Below are positions 1 to 12,711 of a stretch of DNA of 64,000 bases, piece after piece (within the stretch, counting starts at the first letter, position 1; each line of letters opens with the position of its first letter). A model generated the notes under the pieces. The model saw only the letters and a list, made by a program, of their open reading frames with translations, was not told the DNA's origin and searched no databases. Both the position numbers and the translations under genes were made by a program. Source of the stretch: Podospora pseudoanserina (taxonomy: Eukaryota > Ascomycota > Sordariomycetes > Sordariales > Podosporaceae); contig NC_085920.1 of assembly GCF_035222485.1 (NCBI RefSeq), forward strand, positions 2,418,001-2,482,000. Direction: 5' to 3'.

Positions 1-135
1 AAACAAGGCAAAACAATGGGGGGAAAATTAAAGAAATCGGGGTATTTCTATCGCTATTTTCTATGCATCTTTTCAACAAAACCCTTTTCCCCCTTCCCAT
101 GCCAATCTCTACATTCTTCATGACCCCCCCAAAAC

Positions 136-3100
136 TCAAGCAGACGGCCCTCCGTCTCTCCCCTTATTCGCCATCCTCAAGCTCTCCTCCAACGCCCTCT
201 TCAAATCTTCATCGTCCTCATCCGAATACTCATTCAACACCTCCCACGACTCGGAAACATCCTTCCCCTTCCCCTCCCGCGATCCGCTCTGCCGCGTCGC
301 CCGCTTAAACTCCTCCTCCTGCAAGCTCTGTTTCTTGACATACTCGAGCACAATCTCCTCTTCCGTCATCTGCCGCTGGAGCTTCTCCTTGTCTTTTCTA
401 AACTCCTTCTCTGACTCCTCCAGAGCTCGGCGAAGTTGCTCCTCTTCGTCGTCACGGTCATTGCTGTTTCGCTGAGGAGGCGTGCCGCCACTGTTCCCCG
501 GCAGCTCAAACGCTTCATCTCGGGGACTCGGCACAGGCTTCCTCTGCAGATTCCTCAAGGCCGCCTTCTCATCAGCATAATAGGGCTGATACGACTGCCC
601 CCGCTGATCAGCCTGCTCCTCCATCAAGCTCTGCCTCACCGCCTCTTCGATCAAAGCTTGGTATTCCTCATCCGTGATGTTGGTGAACTCCTCATCAGAG
701 ATATAATTCCCCTTAAAATCCACCGGCCACCCAGCGTCGAACTGCGGCGGCCTCTCGGGGGGTGTATTCTGCCCAGAGGCTCCCCGATTGTCCACAGCCT
801 GGTTCTCCGCAGCCGCCAACGCCCTCTCCGCCGCCTGCCTCCTCATCCCCATAACACTCGCCCTAACCAGTTGCTCAATCGCCGCATCCTCCTCCGGATT
901 TCCATTCGAAGTCCTCTGCACCGACTCCCGAATCGCAGCCTCAATAGCCTCATGATCATCCAGCGCCATCAGCATATTGTTCGTGCTAGAGCTCGCACTC
1001 CCTCTGCTCATCCCCCTCTCCGGAGGCGTCACATCCCCAGGTGACATCGGCGACGCCGCTCCTCCCTGATGCGTCCTCCTCCACTCCTCCTTTTGTCTAT
1101 GCAACTCCTTTCTCTTATCAAAACTCAACCCCCTCGTCCTGAGCCATCCCGTCTTTGGCTCTTCCTCCTTGTTATTGCTACTGCCCTCGCCGCTCAACTC
1201 CCTATCCTCATTCTTGATATCTTTATACCGGGAGTACAACCCCTTCAAATCATGCCCATCCTGCCTCATCTCCCTCCATCTCGCCAAGATATCCCTCCTC
1301 TCCTCCTCGGTCGAGAACTCGAGGTCCTCCTCCCCTTGCTTGGCCCGACTGGCAATGATGTACCCCATCACCTCCGTCTTGGAGAAGTAACTCTTCCTCA
1401 TCTGAACTTGCACTCCCTGGGAGAAATACGCCGGGATCGACCACAAGGCAGCCGAGTTCTTGAGGAAGAACCCGCCTACTCCCTTGCCAAAACCCTTGAC
1501 CAGGCCAACGGGGCCTTCCTTCTGTGCGCCTTTCCAGGGCTGGGTAAAGAGGCCAGAGACGCCATCATAGACACCCAGGCTGAACTCCTTGCCAGCTACG
1601 CGGACGCCGGAGCTGAAACCGGTGACCTTCTCCACTGGACGGACTGTCTCATCGTGATAGAGCTTTGGTGCGTTGCGAAAGCCGCGGGCGACGCCCAGGC
1701 AGAAGTTGGTGTGGACCTTTGCGCCCACGCCTAGGATGCGCATGGCGCCTTTGCCTGCTCCTACCGCAAGGTCGAGGTTGAAGGGTTCGCGGGTGGGGGA
1801 GCTTGAGCCCGATGCTCGGGTTGGGGGAGGGGAGAGCTTGGAGGAGGTGTCGGTCCCGGTGCCGGTGTCGATTCTGGTGAAGGCGGTGGGAGTGGTAGAG
1901 TTGGAGCTGATGCTGGCTGCGTCGGCGGCGTGGGAGGTGGTTCGTTGATGAGAGGAGCTGGGTGAGATGGTGGTGGCTGAGATGGAGGCTGCATCATCAA
2001 CAAGGACGCTGTTTCTGTCGCCGACGATTGTTGACCTGGAGCTCGAGGCTTCACTGTTGCTGCTCTTTTCCTTGGCCTTTTTGTTTTCTTTGGCACCTTT
2101 GAAGACTTCTCTGGGGAAATCGGCCACGGCCAAGGTCAAGGCACTGAAGTCTCCAACGAGTGCCGCGGTGGCTGCTGAGACAGGGTCCCAGGGCTGCTCG
2201 TCTGTGTCATGTTCTACCGAGCGATGTCTGGTGAAATGTTAGCAAGATATCCTCAATAACAAATGAAGGTGGAAGGAAGCTTACAGCTTGAGATCCGTAT
2301 ACTTCAGCCATCCCTCCCTAACCAACACCGCCGCCGCCAGCGCACTCAACCTGACATGCGTCCTCCTCACCCTCCAAACAGCAACCCGACTCGGCGCAAG
2401 CGAGCATCTCATGTTGTCAGTATTCAAGAACTGATGGAACGTCTTGCCACCCACATCAGCCCCCTTCTCCGCCCTGATCTTCTGTCCGAGCTCCTTCGCC
2501 TTGGTCTGTGTACCCGGCTCCAAGCACTTCTCAATAGCAGCCGCGAGGTTCTCGGCTGTCAAAGTCTTGAACGGAATTGGTGCTGGCCCAGCACCAGACC
2601 TAGCAATCATGTTGCCCCAGAAGATCTGGTCTCCAAAGAAAGGCACAACGACGGTCGGCTTGCCAGCGTTGATGCCCGCTGCTGTGGTCCCCGCACCTCC
2701 GTGATGTACCACGGCCGCCACCTTCTTGAACAGCCAGTCGTGAGGACAGTTCCCGAGCATGAAGACATTCTCCGGAAGGCTCAGTGCATCTCCTCCGATG
2801 CCACCCCATCCCTTTGATACCAAAGCCCTCACCCCAGTGCGCTTGACGGCATCAAAGATCGTCTTGGTCAGCGCATCAGGGTCATCGACGACAATCGACC
2901 CAAAACCGATGTATACCGGCGGCGGTCCAGCATCCAGGAATGCCTTTAACGTCGGGTCAGGCTCGTACCCAGACTCAAGGTTCAGAAAGAAGAACCCCGA
3001 CACTGACACCTCCTCACCCCAATCCGCTGGCTTGGGAATGAGAGCTGGTGACCAGCAGTACGTAGTCGGTATCCTCATCCGCGAAATCAACCCCGGAGCC

Positions 3101-4427
3101 CAAAGCAAGCTCAAGCTCTCCAAGTCCAGGACGTTTGTCCTAAACCGGTTGATCACATCTCCCAGCCCCTGCCAAGTCATCATCTCAACCAGGGTATAGG
3201 AAACATAATTGGTTAGGACATCATCCGCGTTGGTAGCAATGATATCCGCCAGCGGATGAGGAAACGCCCTTGTCGGTGTCCACGGCATCCTATTCCCACC
3301 TGTTAGCAAACCCCTCTCCCATTCAGTCCCAGTAAAGTACTCACGTAAACATGACATGCACCGGCACCCCCAACTTCTCCGCAATATGCACATGCGCAAA
3401 GCTCGGCGGGTTTGCAATGATCGCGTCCGCCACGAACGGCCTATCCCCCTCCCCGCCCTGCGTGATACAGCTCCTCCAGCACCCCTCCAGCATCTCCTCC
3501 ACCCCCTTCCTCCTCCTCCTGATCTCCCCCTGCCTCAAGGCCTCGAAGCCAGGCATCAACCCCGGATGCTTCACCATAAACGCCATCAGCTCCGCCGGGT
3601 CCCCCCCAATGTCAAAAAACTCGAGGCCATTCTCCTCGACGAACTTCTTAAACGTCCCATGCGTGGCGATCCGGACCCTGTGGCCATATGTATCCCTCAG
3701 GACCAAGCCCAGCGCAATAAAAGGCTGGACATCACCTCTTGACCCGACAATCTGAATAACAACGTTAAGCTTTGGGGGCGGCGTCTGTCCCGGCAGACCA
3801 CCAAGGTTAGGGGGGATATACGGCGGAGGAAGGGGACCAGAAGGCAAGGGGGGCAAAGGAGGGGGTTTTGACCTCTTGGCTATCGCAGGCGCAAGAAGCG
3901 TAGACAAGCGCCGGTTCTTCTCCAGCAAATGGATTGAGACGCGGCCAGTGGCTTCAACGGTCATGGTGTTAGTCGGCTGGCAAGAGATTACGTATATCCA
4001 CGCGATGACATAGGTAATATGGTACAGAGGTAGGTTAAGAAGGGATTCTGGGTAGCGGTCAAGAAGAAAGAGGATCGCAAAAGGGGTGTAAGTAGGAATG
4101 GAATCGGGCGGGCATGGGCGAGGGTAAATTGTGATACTCACAAGTTACAGCAGCGTCGGCAGCGAATCCGTTTTGCGAGAGCTGTAGCTGATCATGGTGC
4201 TCGCCTTCTCCGTAAGCGGGGGGGGCTACATCCAGGTTCTCGTCCTCGCCTGCCATGAGATCTTCATGGGTTGGGATTGCGTTTGTCCTACGCGGGCCGT
4301 CTGACGGTGGCTGCTGAGCTTCTGACTGTTGCGGCTGTGAAGACAACCGCTGTCTAGACAGTCTGGAAGGTGATCTAGGCGGTACTGGTGGTGGCCCGGG
4401 ACGGCCGGGATTGTCGTTGCCTGTCAT
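136..4427 (-). CDS. UDP-glycosyltransferase (sterol glucosyltransferase-like) with UIM motifs
   Basis: Four exons: 4427-4142, 3951-3345, 3289-2285 and 2227-136, all with GT-AG introns and CTAAC branch sites, giving 1329 residues. The GT28/GT1-type catalytic region lies at roughly residues 150-630. Its N-terminal glycosyltransferase motif reads GSRGDVQPFIALG and its UDP-sugar-binding motif reads HHGGAGTTAAG, near residue 493. The family transfers glucose from UDP-glucose to sterols, and the yeast member is Atg26/UGT51. The N-terminal GRAM and PH domains of Atg26 are absent; only a short Pro-rich leader is seen. Downstream, at about residues 790-915, is a Gly-rich stretch (LFTQPWKGAQKEG, LVKGFGKGVGG) that resembles the C-terminal region of VPS13/ATG2 proteins. 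After that come about five ubiquitin-interacting motifs of the form AIRESV, EEAVRQSL, RRALEESE and KRALEESL. The combination suggests a membrane-associated enzyme that binds ubiquitin; the substrate is inferred from the family only. Confidence 0.88.
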
Positions 4428-5621
4428 GGTATTGGCGATGATGAGTGTGAGAGTGACAGGTACAACTGTCTGCGGATAGCGAACTCGACCAGTTGTATTC
4501 CAAGTATCTTTGTCTTGGGGATTCGGCTTCGAAAACAGTAGGAAAGTGAGAAAGGAATGCTGACGACAGCAAGCTGGTATATGGGTCGTAGGCTATGTCT
4601 GTCTTGTGTAAGGTGTGGGAGGTTAGGTAAGACAGGCAGGGCGACGCCGAAAGGAAGAGGGAGAGGTGAACGTAGTGGTCCGGTCCGTCGGGTTCAAAAG
4701 TCCTTCCCGGGTGTGGTATTTGATTTGTTGCTCGTGAGGTGCTGACCAACGAGAGAGATGGTCGAGGGAAGGCAGATGTTGTAAGAAGGGGCAGGCTGAG
4801 AAGATGATGCACAAGCAAGGTACTTTTTCCACGAAGAAAGCGAGCAGTGTCTTGATGAGACGGGACGGGATGAGGAAAAAAGTACATATACAGGGAAAGA
4901 GTTCACATTTCTCGAGGTCCTATCTGACCGATGTCATGCCCAAACACCGGGCGCTACGGTCGGGTCGAGCCACAGCCATACAAACCATCAAAGCTATACG
5001 CGGAGACGGAGCCTACGCAGTTGAGCCCCGTCTCCGCTCCACGGGCTATGCGTTGTTGCTTTGATGCAGTGTTCGTTGGATGACGCAGCGAGTGTAAGTG
5101 TGGCGGGGCATAGAACGGGAGCGGGCCTATCACTCCTGCGCACAGTGCCAACCCATTCAGCGGCTTGTTCCGGAGCCCTGGAACGGTTGGTGGTGCGCCG
5201 TTGGGTGGCATGTTTCAGGGGCTACCACCTATAAAACCGCACTGTGTGCACTGTGAAGCCCTACGCGCGTAAGGGGGGACCATCTCAAGAACTCGTTCCC
5301 AGGCAGCCTACGAACCTATTACGCGTATCAAACACACCACCTCCACTACTCAGCCTCACTTCTGAACATATATTTCGGCATAATCCGTCACTGGCTCTCG
5401 TCATGTTTTTGATGAAATGCGACATTAACACCGACTGGCTACCACATAATAGCAGAATGAAACCGACTAACAGCAACCAATCCCTTTTCGATAAAACACC
5501 ACGAACTAAAAACGAATACACGGAAAGCAACAAGGAACAGGCCTGCTACGTCGACTCCTTGCGTTGAAAACACCCAACCCGCTTAACTATACTACCGTCA
5601 TCTTCCTCAGAATGCCATCAT
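4428..5621. other. Intergenic, upstream of the glycosyltransferase
   Basis: No gene is supported here. This is the promoter side of the glycosyltransferase (minus strand) and the 3' side of the phosphate carrier. The stretch just upstream of the glycosyltransferase start is pyrimidine-rich on the minus strand, as is usual for fungal leaders. Confidence 0.5.
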
Positions 5622-6887
5622 TCAAGAGTGCTGGTCGTCCTCGGGGGGCGCAGCACCACCCGTCGTCGGCAAGCCCATGAAGATTTTGAAAGAGTCCTGA
5701 AACAGGGGTCAGCAAGCACATTCACAGGTCCTCGACAGAAAGACGCAAAAACTCACATAAATCATCCACTGCAAACCAGTGAGGGTACCAATCATGACGA
5801 TTCTGACTGGCAGGCCGTTCCAAAGCCCCTTGAAGCCGATGTCCTTGTAAATTCTTGATGTCACAGCACCGAATCCCTCACCGGCCTTGCGGTAGGCATT
5901 CAGCTTGCTGACCATGACGTCGGCAGGATGAGACACGATGGCGCAAAGAATACCTGCCAGGTAACCACCAGCAAAGGCCACTCCCGTCTGCGCGCCCTTG
6001 CTGTAATCACTCTTCTGGCCAGGGAGGCGAGCGTAGATCATTTCGACAATGGTCTCAAAGGAAGCGAACTTCATCATAGTATAGGGGATTTGTCTTCCCC
6101 ACAACGGGTAGAGACCCTTGTACAGGCCACCGACGCCTTCAGCAGCCGTGATGGTGCTCAGGCCGTTGAGTGTACCCGAATACTGGGACGGGATAGTACC
6201 CTGCATCCGAACCTTGATGGCCTCAAAGGGGCAGAGCGCGATATCGGCCAGAAACTCGGCCGAAGCCGAGGCAGACAGGTACAACGCAGTCTTGTACTTG
6301 TGAGCCGCCTCGGGGCCAGCAATGTCGGCATAGGTCTTCTTGAAGTATTCATACCAGCCGTACTTGAACGCACCCTGAGCCGAATAACCGACGAGGGTTG
6401 GACTCCAACCGACAAAGATGCCCCGGAAGCCGTCGGTTCGGAGGATATGTCTCCAGGCCTGGAAATTTCCTGAATAGAGCTTGGAGTCAATCTGGCGCCG
6501 AGTCTTGACAAGATCCAAGGGAGTGACTGCAGTATGGGTGAGACCCTATAATCATGGTGCTTGTCAGCTTGCGCTTCCAAATATTGCTCCCACCATGTTA
6601 CTTACACAAGCCAGCAAGCCGCCGAATGTGCAGGCAGCGTAGTATTTCCCAGAGTAGAGCTCGATACTGCCGGTTTTAGACTGAGCCTTCTTGCTGGCGG
6701 CATTGAATTCTCGGCTGGCTTCCTCGCTGAGCTTTTTCGCCTTGCTCTTCGCATCATCGGCAATGGAGTAGGCAGGATACAAATCGAGGCGAGCTTCGAG
6801 GGGAGTTCGTGAGTTGGTTGGGCTTGGTGTCGGACCGCTACCAAAGGTCTTTTGGAGCGTATCGAACGCAGGGAATAGGGGCGCCAT
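5622..6887 (-). CDS. PIC2: Mitochondrial phosphate carrier
   Basis: Three exons: 6887-6606, 6545-5757 and 5696-5622, all phase 0, 381 residues. It carries three mitochondrial-carrier repeats with signatures TPLDLVKTR, CPFEAIKVR and HPADVMVSK. The pattern GLTHTAVTPLDLVK matches the phosphate carriers (PIC2/MIR1 group, SLC25A3), which import phosphate into the matrix for ATP synthesis. A Ser/Lys-rich extension of about 80 residues precedes the first repeat. It is longer than in yeast Mir1 and may act as a presequence. The last exon adds only 24 residues. The PIC2 name rests on similarity of the first repeat; MIR1 is the alternative name. Confidence 0.92.
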
Positions 6888-8031
6888 CTTGAGGGTTCCT
6901 GGTGTCAAGAAAATAAGGTGTAAGTGACAAGTCCAAGCACACAGGAGAAGCTGCTCCGATCCATGACATCCGCGCCCAAGCTGGATGGATGCAGTAACCA
7001 AACACACAAGGTCAAGCAAACGTACCGATTGCGATAATTAGATTGCAATAGATTCTAGGAAAGAAAATGTAAACGAGGATCAAATCTGATCGATCAACAC
7101 GGTCGAAATCGCTACCGAGTAGAAGCTCTCAATTGAGGGAATATTTAGATGCAGCAATCCGGAGTTAAGAAGATGAGACGGAATCCGGGAAGGATCAGAC
7201 GGTAGGATAATAACGTGCCTGTCAATAACAAGGAAGGCAAGGCTCAGTTACACAAAGTCCGAGCTGGCCGGCAAAGGTCGGGATCGGATGAAGGGTTACA
7301 AGATGGCTCAAACCTGCTACAAGATGCCTGGCGATACTCTCAGTTTGAATTTGTGATGCTTTATCCGGTTCTCCCGTTCGACCTTTCTGGATCCCATCCT
7401 CCAATTCAGCCAGTAGCGTTCAACATTCACATCGCAAAGTGCCCGTCAAGTGACGACATTGCCCGGATTCTGACAGCCCAAAACCGGTGACGTCGTTTGG
7501 CGGGGCAGCTTCAATAGCCAACCACTTTATCGCGGCTTATCGCGAAGCCATAACGGCTGACTATGCCTATGATTGCTTGGTATGATTGACACTTTCGACC
7601 CGCTGTCGCAATGCAGTTGAGGAAGCAAGTCATTACTGAGACTTTCACCGGCGATATCCGCTTCTCCTCTAACCATATAAAATCACGATATCTTCTCCCG
7701 TCGTTGTACATGAGCACCTGTAGAAAGAGGGATAGCTCTTGTTTAACCCCAGGAAACACAAGCACTGGCCACTTGAAGTATCCCCCACACATTAGCTAAT
7801 TACATGTGATTGGCCCGCAGGGAGCACCCGGGCCACTGTCAAAGACTCGTTCCAGTCTCTCTGACGCTCACCTCATCCACCTTGACCGCCGGTGACCACG
7901 AACTGACACAGATGTCGGAGTGACCTCAACCTTTCGATTAACATTTTTTTTTTCTCGGCGCTACACTTGACTTTCACCGAAGCCTTTTTTCTCCCGGGAA
8001 ATTTAGCAACGATTCCTACAATAAACATAAA
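6888..8031. promoter_or_regulatory. Divergent promoter region, phosphate carrier / CBS protein
   Basis: About 1.1 kb separates two genes transcribed away from each other. The last 100 bp before the CBS gene are T- and C-rich. No further gene is supported. Confidence 0.5.
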
Positions 8032-8594
8032 ATGGCCGACGTAATGTCTAAACCATCACAGCCATTCGTCTCCAAGTGGGCGTCCCGGTATCGCGGGGTA
8101 AAAAATCCTATTTTCCTCCCCTCTCATTATCATCATCATCATCTCTAACCTTCCCTCTCCCAATCCCATAGGCAACAGTAGAAGACCTCGACCCACCCCC
8201 CGCCCTCTCCCTCACCCCCTCCGACCCCATCTCCCTCGCCCTCCTCTCCGCCTTTGAGCGCGACTACACCCACCTTACCATCGTCTCCTCCTCCAACCGG
8301 GCCCTTTTGGGGTACATCTCCATCCCTCACCTGCAATCCCTCCTCGAGTCAGGGAAATGCAAACCCGAAGATGAGATCAGATCGGCAATGATCAGGTTCC
8401 AGCGCAAGGGGGCACGGTACACAGTCATCACCATGAACACTCCTCTCGAGGAGTTGGAAGGGTTCTTTGAGGGCAAGGACAATGGCGGGCAGAAGCAGGA
8501 TTTTGCCGTGATTACGGATAGCGGGAGGAGGTTTGTTTTGGGGGTGGCGACGAGGGAGGATTTGGAGGAGTTTGTCAAGAGAAGGCCTGCGTAG
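8032..8594 (+). CDS. Small CBS-domain protein
   Basis: Two exons, 8032-8097 and 8172-8594, give 162 residues. The intron is phase 0 with donor GTAAAA and acceptor CATAG. The sequence fits a pair of CBS motifs: HLTIVSSSNRALLGYISI early in exon 2, and QDFAVITDSGRRFVLGVAT near the end. CBS pairs (Bateman modules) usually bind adenine nucleotides and act as sensors; the ligand cannot be told here. The family is widespread in ascomycetes as a free-standing short protein. The second exon begins just after a TCATCATCATCATC microsatellite located in the intron. Confidence 0.85.
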
Positions 8595-9080
8595 AATGAC
8601 TGAACAAGGGATGGTGTGGAGGAGGCGATATGTAAGAGAGGGCCAACGAAACAGAAGAGGGTTTTCATTACGGACTGGCGTTGAAGGTGGTCGCAAATTC
8701 AGGGGGGCATTCAACATGGAAAATGGGCATTGGGATTAGGAATGGGAGGGGGGTTGATCTCGCACAGAATACCCAAGCTATCATACACAGGGGGGCTCAG
8801 ATTCCCCTCGGAGCTCGCGCATTTGGATTTATTCTCTTGCCCATAGGTGAAGGCAGTGATGTACATGGGCGCAATAGGCATCTGGAAAACTTCACCAGAC
8901 GCACAAAGGTACTGTAGTAGCTTTAACTTGGGATGATGATCTTTGGGCTTTCCAACTTGTAGCAAACAATAACTAGCGATACAAAACTCCTGCAGTACAA
9001 AACTCGCGTGCAAGACTACCTGGTACTCAAAGCCGATCTACCACCCTTCTTCTCTTCTTTTACTTTCTGACACCCTTGAT
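8595..9080. other. Convergent 3' flank
   Basis: This 486 bp stretch holds the facing 3' ends of the CBS gene (+) and the lipocalin-like gene (-). I see no other feature. Confidence 0.5.
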
Positions 9081-9729
9081 TTACTCAAGGTAGTCATAGT
9101 AAAGCTGCAACTCAACCCTCTCACTCCCCTTGGCAATCACCACATTTCTCGCATACCTCCTCTTGCCATCGCTGCACTCCTTGAAACCCCAGATCTGAGT
9201 GGCGGTCCACCCGGCATCGTAGCTCTCGACATAGCTGAGGAGGTGAGTCTCGCCGTTGGGACCGCCCTTTTCGGCGTCGGTTTCGATCCAGCCAGACTTG
9301 AGGAAGTCGTCGGTGATCTCGGCGGTGGAGATCCACTTGGACTGGCCCTTGACGTGGCCGAAGAGCCAGTCGGAGTGGTCGCGGAAGGTGTAGTCGAGGC
9401 AGCGCTTCTCGGTCGAGCCCTTCATGCCGCCGGTGCCGGTCTGCTCGATCTCGACGTGGGTGAACTGGGTGGCCGAGGGCTCGGCCGGGGGGGAGGCGGG
9501 GGCGGAGAACTGCTTGATTTCGAGGGTCACGGTTGCGAGGCCGACCATCTTGCGGGTCATCCAGCCGACGCCTTGGAGGGCGAGGCCGGGCTCGATGGGG
9601 GTGGAAAGGGTTTTGTTCTAGTTTGAGGCGTTTAGCAAAAGTTTGAAGGAAAGAGAGGGGGATAGACGAGCATACCATAACCCACTTTCCATTGAGGTCA
9701 CCAATGGTCTTGGAGGCGGGAGCGGCCAT
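9081..9729 (-). CDS. Conserved hypothetical protein, lipocalin-like
   Basis: Two exons, 9729-9676 and 9617-9081, phase 0, 196 residues. The start MAAPASKTIGDLNGKWVMNKTLS resembles the opening strand of lipocalin/calycin folds (a Gly-x-Trp after a short leader). The body alternates short hydrophobic strands with charged turns and has no signal peptide or membrane segment, so it is probably cytosolic. I recognise the general pattern from other filamentous fungi but cannot assign a ligand or reaction. The strong GC bias at third positions suggests good expression. Confidence 0.8.
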
Positions 9730-11465
9730 TTTGAACGGTATGTATGTGTATGTTGTGGTGTGTAAGTGATGGAGGAGATTTGGAGTAGTTCAAGGCAAGC
9801 TTGCGTTCTTTAATGGGAGAAGCACAAGTGTGTGGGGGTATACGTAGTGTGGTGTAAGATGGAAAAGATGGAATGGGATGTGAGACAGGAAAAGGCCCAA
9901 CAAAGACAGAGGGACTCGGTTCTTATTATATTCCTACCTTTCTCCAGCCCTCTCTCTCTCTGATCTTTCCCCTTCTTTCGATCTCTACTAGCTAAAGGTC
10001 TTGGTACATCTGCTAGTGGGGTAGAGTTGTAAGATATGGTACCTACCCAAGCATGTCACAAGGCGGGGAGTCGCAGCAGAGCGCTCTCATGAAACTGGGG
10101 GCCTGCGTGTCTGGGCGGCCGAGGTTGTGACTTTGGCTTCTGCTCTAACATATTCACAAGCATGCGCAAGTAAAACGCAAGGACAAGGCTTGCACGCGGG
10201 AAGCATTGGCTTCGGATGGATCCCCTGTTTGGAGGATATCGGCCGCGGCGGGCGATCCTAAGTATGACGCAGCGTTGCATGGCGCGGGGATTGGGGGGAG
10301 GAAGAGACTTCTGGCAGCTCGTTTTGTGATCGTGACCTCGTGGCCTCTATGGCTTGGTTTGTTTTGTGAGGCGTGAGGCTTGCTGCTTGCTTTGGTTGGG
10401 TTGATGCTTTGCTGCTGCGGCCGGCAGACCGGGACAAGACTTGCATTGCATGTCCTCCGAGTCCGATTCAGCGAAATGCCAAACATTGAACCAACACTAT
10501 CAGACTAGTTTCACGCTCCGGAGAATGCCAGACAGACGGCCGCTGAAAACGGTGCTGATATTGGCCAAAATCGTATACGCGGTACATCCGCTGGACCGCG
10601 TACCTCGACTCTTCCCGTCCAGATAAACTTTCTGCTATTTTCAGGAACCCTCTCGGGAGTCCCCGTGCGGTTGTGCCTTTGCATGTAACCAGTTATCTGG
10701 ATCACTTCCCAACACATGTAGGTGTTGAAGCGTATCAACTTCATCTTCAAGAACGGGAAATCACCACGTCCCGGCCCCTAGTTCGTCAGGTCTCTGGTCA
10801 GGTTCATGCTTGATGATCAGGACAGCTCGAAATGAAGCGGCCCCTCCTCCCCGCCTCCCTCCTGCTCACCAAGACCAAAGCCAAGAATCCCACCATGAAT
10901 AGTGCGGGGTAAAAATAGTGCTACCACCGAGGTTCCATTTTCCACGTGAAAGCGCTCTTGACAGTTGAAAGACCAATGCTGGCTTCACCTTCTGTGGCTG
11001 ACAACAGTGCAGTAATCCAAAGATGAAGTTCAGGCCCATTGTTTGAACTCTTTGATATGTTTTGAGTATTATTCCAGTGTAGTAAGTAGTAGTATATGCT
11101 GTAACACCAGCTCATGCAGTATTAACCTAAACCGTTCCTTGCCTTGCCTTCCCTTCTCGATCCCCTACCGACCACAGCGCTAAACTAAAAAGAAAACAAA
11201 GATTATTCTGAGTCGGTATATCCTAGTATTACATTCGACGTGCCTCCCCCGAGCCTCCCAACTCCTAGGGGCAAGATGCGCCTCTCCCTCCCCCATACAT
11301 TAGCTCCGCATCGCAAACCCTCGCTCGGTGACGGCCAGGTCACATTTCCCAAGAACCCCATCCATCACACGCCTTGGGGTTGTATTTTCCCCCGTTTCTC
11401 TTAAACGAATCCTAGACCATCCCTTCCCCAACTCCAGGACATCCACCAGGGTATATAAGAACTCC
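9730..11465. other. Intergenic, no gene seen
   Basis: About 1.7 kb lies between the lipocalin-like gene's promoter and the 3' end of the epimerase gene. It contains a CT-rich stretch near 9940-9990 typical of a fungal core promoter. No ORF here has a recognisable product. Confidence 0.5.
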
Positions 11466-12711
11466 TCAAGGCCACCATTTCATCTTCTTATAACTCTCAA
11501 TCACCTCCTCCACCAGCTCCTTCGAAATCTTGGGCTTCTCATACGTGAACCCAACCACCTCTTCTAACCTCGAGCCGTCCATGCTCAAGTCGGTATCTTT
11601 CAATAGCTCCTTCTCCATGAAAGGCGTCAGAGGTCCCGGCCTGGTGATCCCAGCTTCCGCAAGAAGATCAGCCCACGGTCCCAAAAGCTCATCGTTGACA
11701 TCGTCCACAACACTGTCGAGGTTAAGCTTGGCGAATGTGCTGATCAACGATCCCTGGAAGCCCGTGCTGATGCCGAACACCTCCCCGATAATATCAGCCA
11801 TGGTTCCCTGAGTTGTCACTCCCTTGTCGACCACGTTAAAAGTTGGCACCTTGCCCATCTTGCCGTCGTCCCACTTGGCCTTCCCAGCTGTGTACCAACC
11901 CGTGATGGCCCACAGAGCCCTCGAGACATCGTCAATGTGCACTGTGTTTTGGCGAAGGTCCTTTGTCCACAGCCACTTCATTTCTGACTCGAGGGCCTTG
12001 TACACCCTGGCCATGCAGAGAGCTGTAGCGACCCATTGAGACGCATATGGGCCGTAAACATGGGCAAGTCGCACAATGACGAGGTTCAAGCTGCAAACAC
12101 GTTAGCCACTGTTCCAAAGCAAGACAAGATCATAAAGCAACAAAACATACCCCTCAATCTTGGCCAACTCCTCCTCAGCCTGCAGCTTGAAAACCGCAAT
12201 CTTGCTCCAGGGCTTCAGCTTGTCCTGCTCCTTACTCGGTGACGAATCAGGCTTGTACACCATCCCCGTGCTCAACTCGACAAAGCACTTGACACCTCTC
12301 TTCGCCGCTTCCCTTCCTACATTCAGCGACAAATCAAACGACCGCAGCTTGTAGACCTCATCCTCCTGTGAATAGCGAGTCTCTCCACCGCAGTTGAACA
12401 CATAGTCAAATTGTTTCCCGTCCGCGCGGTCGAATATCCTAGGGAGCGATTCTGTTTGAACTGGTCAATATATGCGAGAAAAGCTTGGTAGGTTTAGAGA
12501 AAGACATACGCTCTCTGCTCGCATCTGCCTGCACAAACTTGGCGCCGGCACATGCTTCCTCAAACTCTGAAGGCAACCACGCGAGCTGCGGGAGCACCTT
12601 GTCGACGATGCGCACGTCGGACGCGAGATCACTTTTGTGAATGTGCTGGGCGAGGAACCGGCCAATGTAGCCAAGACCGCCGATGATCAACACCGACGGT
12701 TTTTCCGCCAT
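11466..12711 (-). CDS. NAD-dependent epimerase/3-beta-HSD-like SDR
   Basis: Three exons: 12711-12510, 12451-12151 and 12090-11466, in phases that join cleanly to 375 residues. The N-terminus has the extended-SDR nucleotide-binding motif GGLGYIGRFLAQ, followed by an acidic residue at the end of the second strand (VRIVDK), which favours NAD(H). Further family marks are NCGGETRYSQED, ELSTGMVY and RLAHVYGPYASQW. In the usual YxxxK active-site region I read SKIAVFKLQAEEEL: the Lys is present but the expected Tyr four residues before it is not. The protein may be a divergent enzyme or a binding protein. The substrate is unknown. Confidence 0.87.

Noticed and set aside
436-2242. Plus-strand ORFs overlapping the glycosyltransferase gene
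   Set aside because: They are antisense shadows of a GC-biased coding exon with clear UIM and family motifs on the minus strand.
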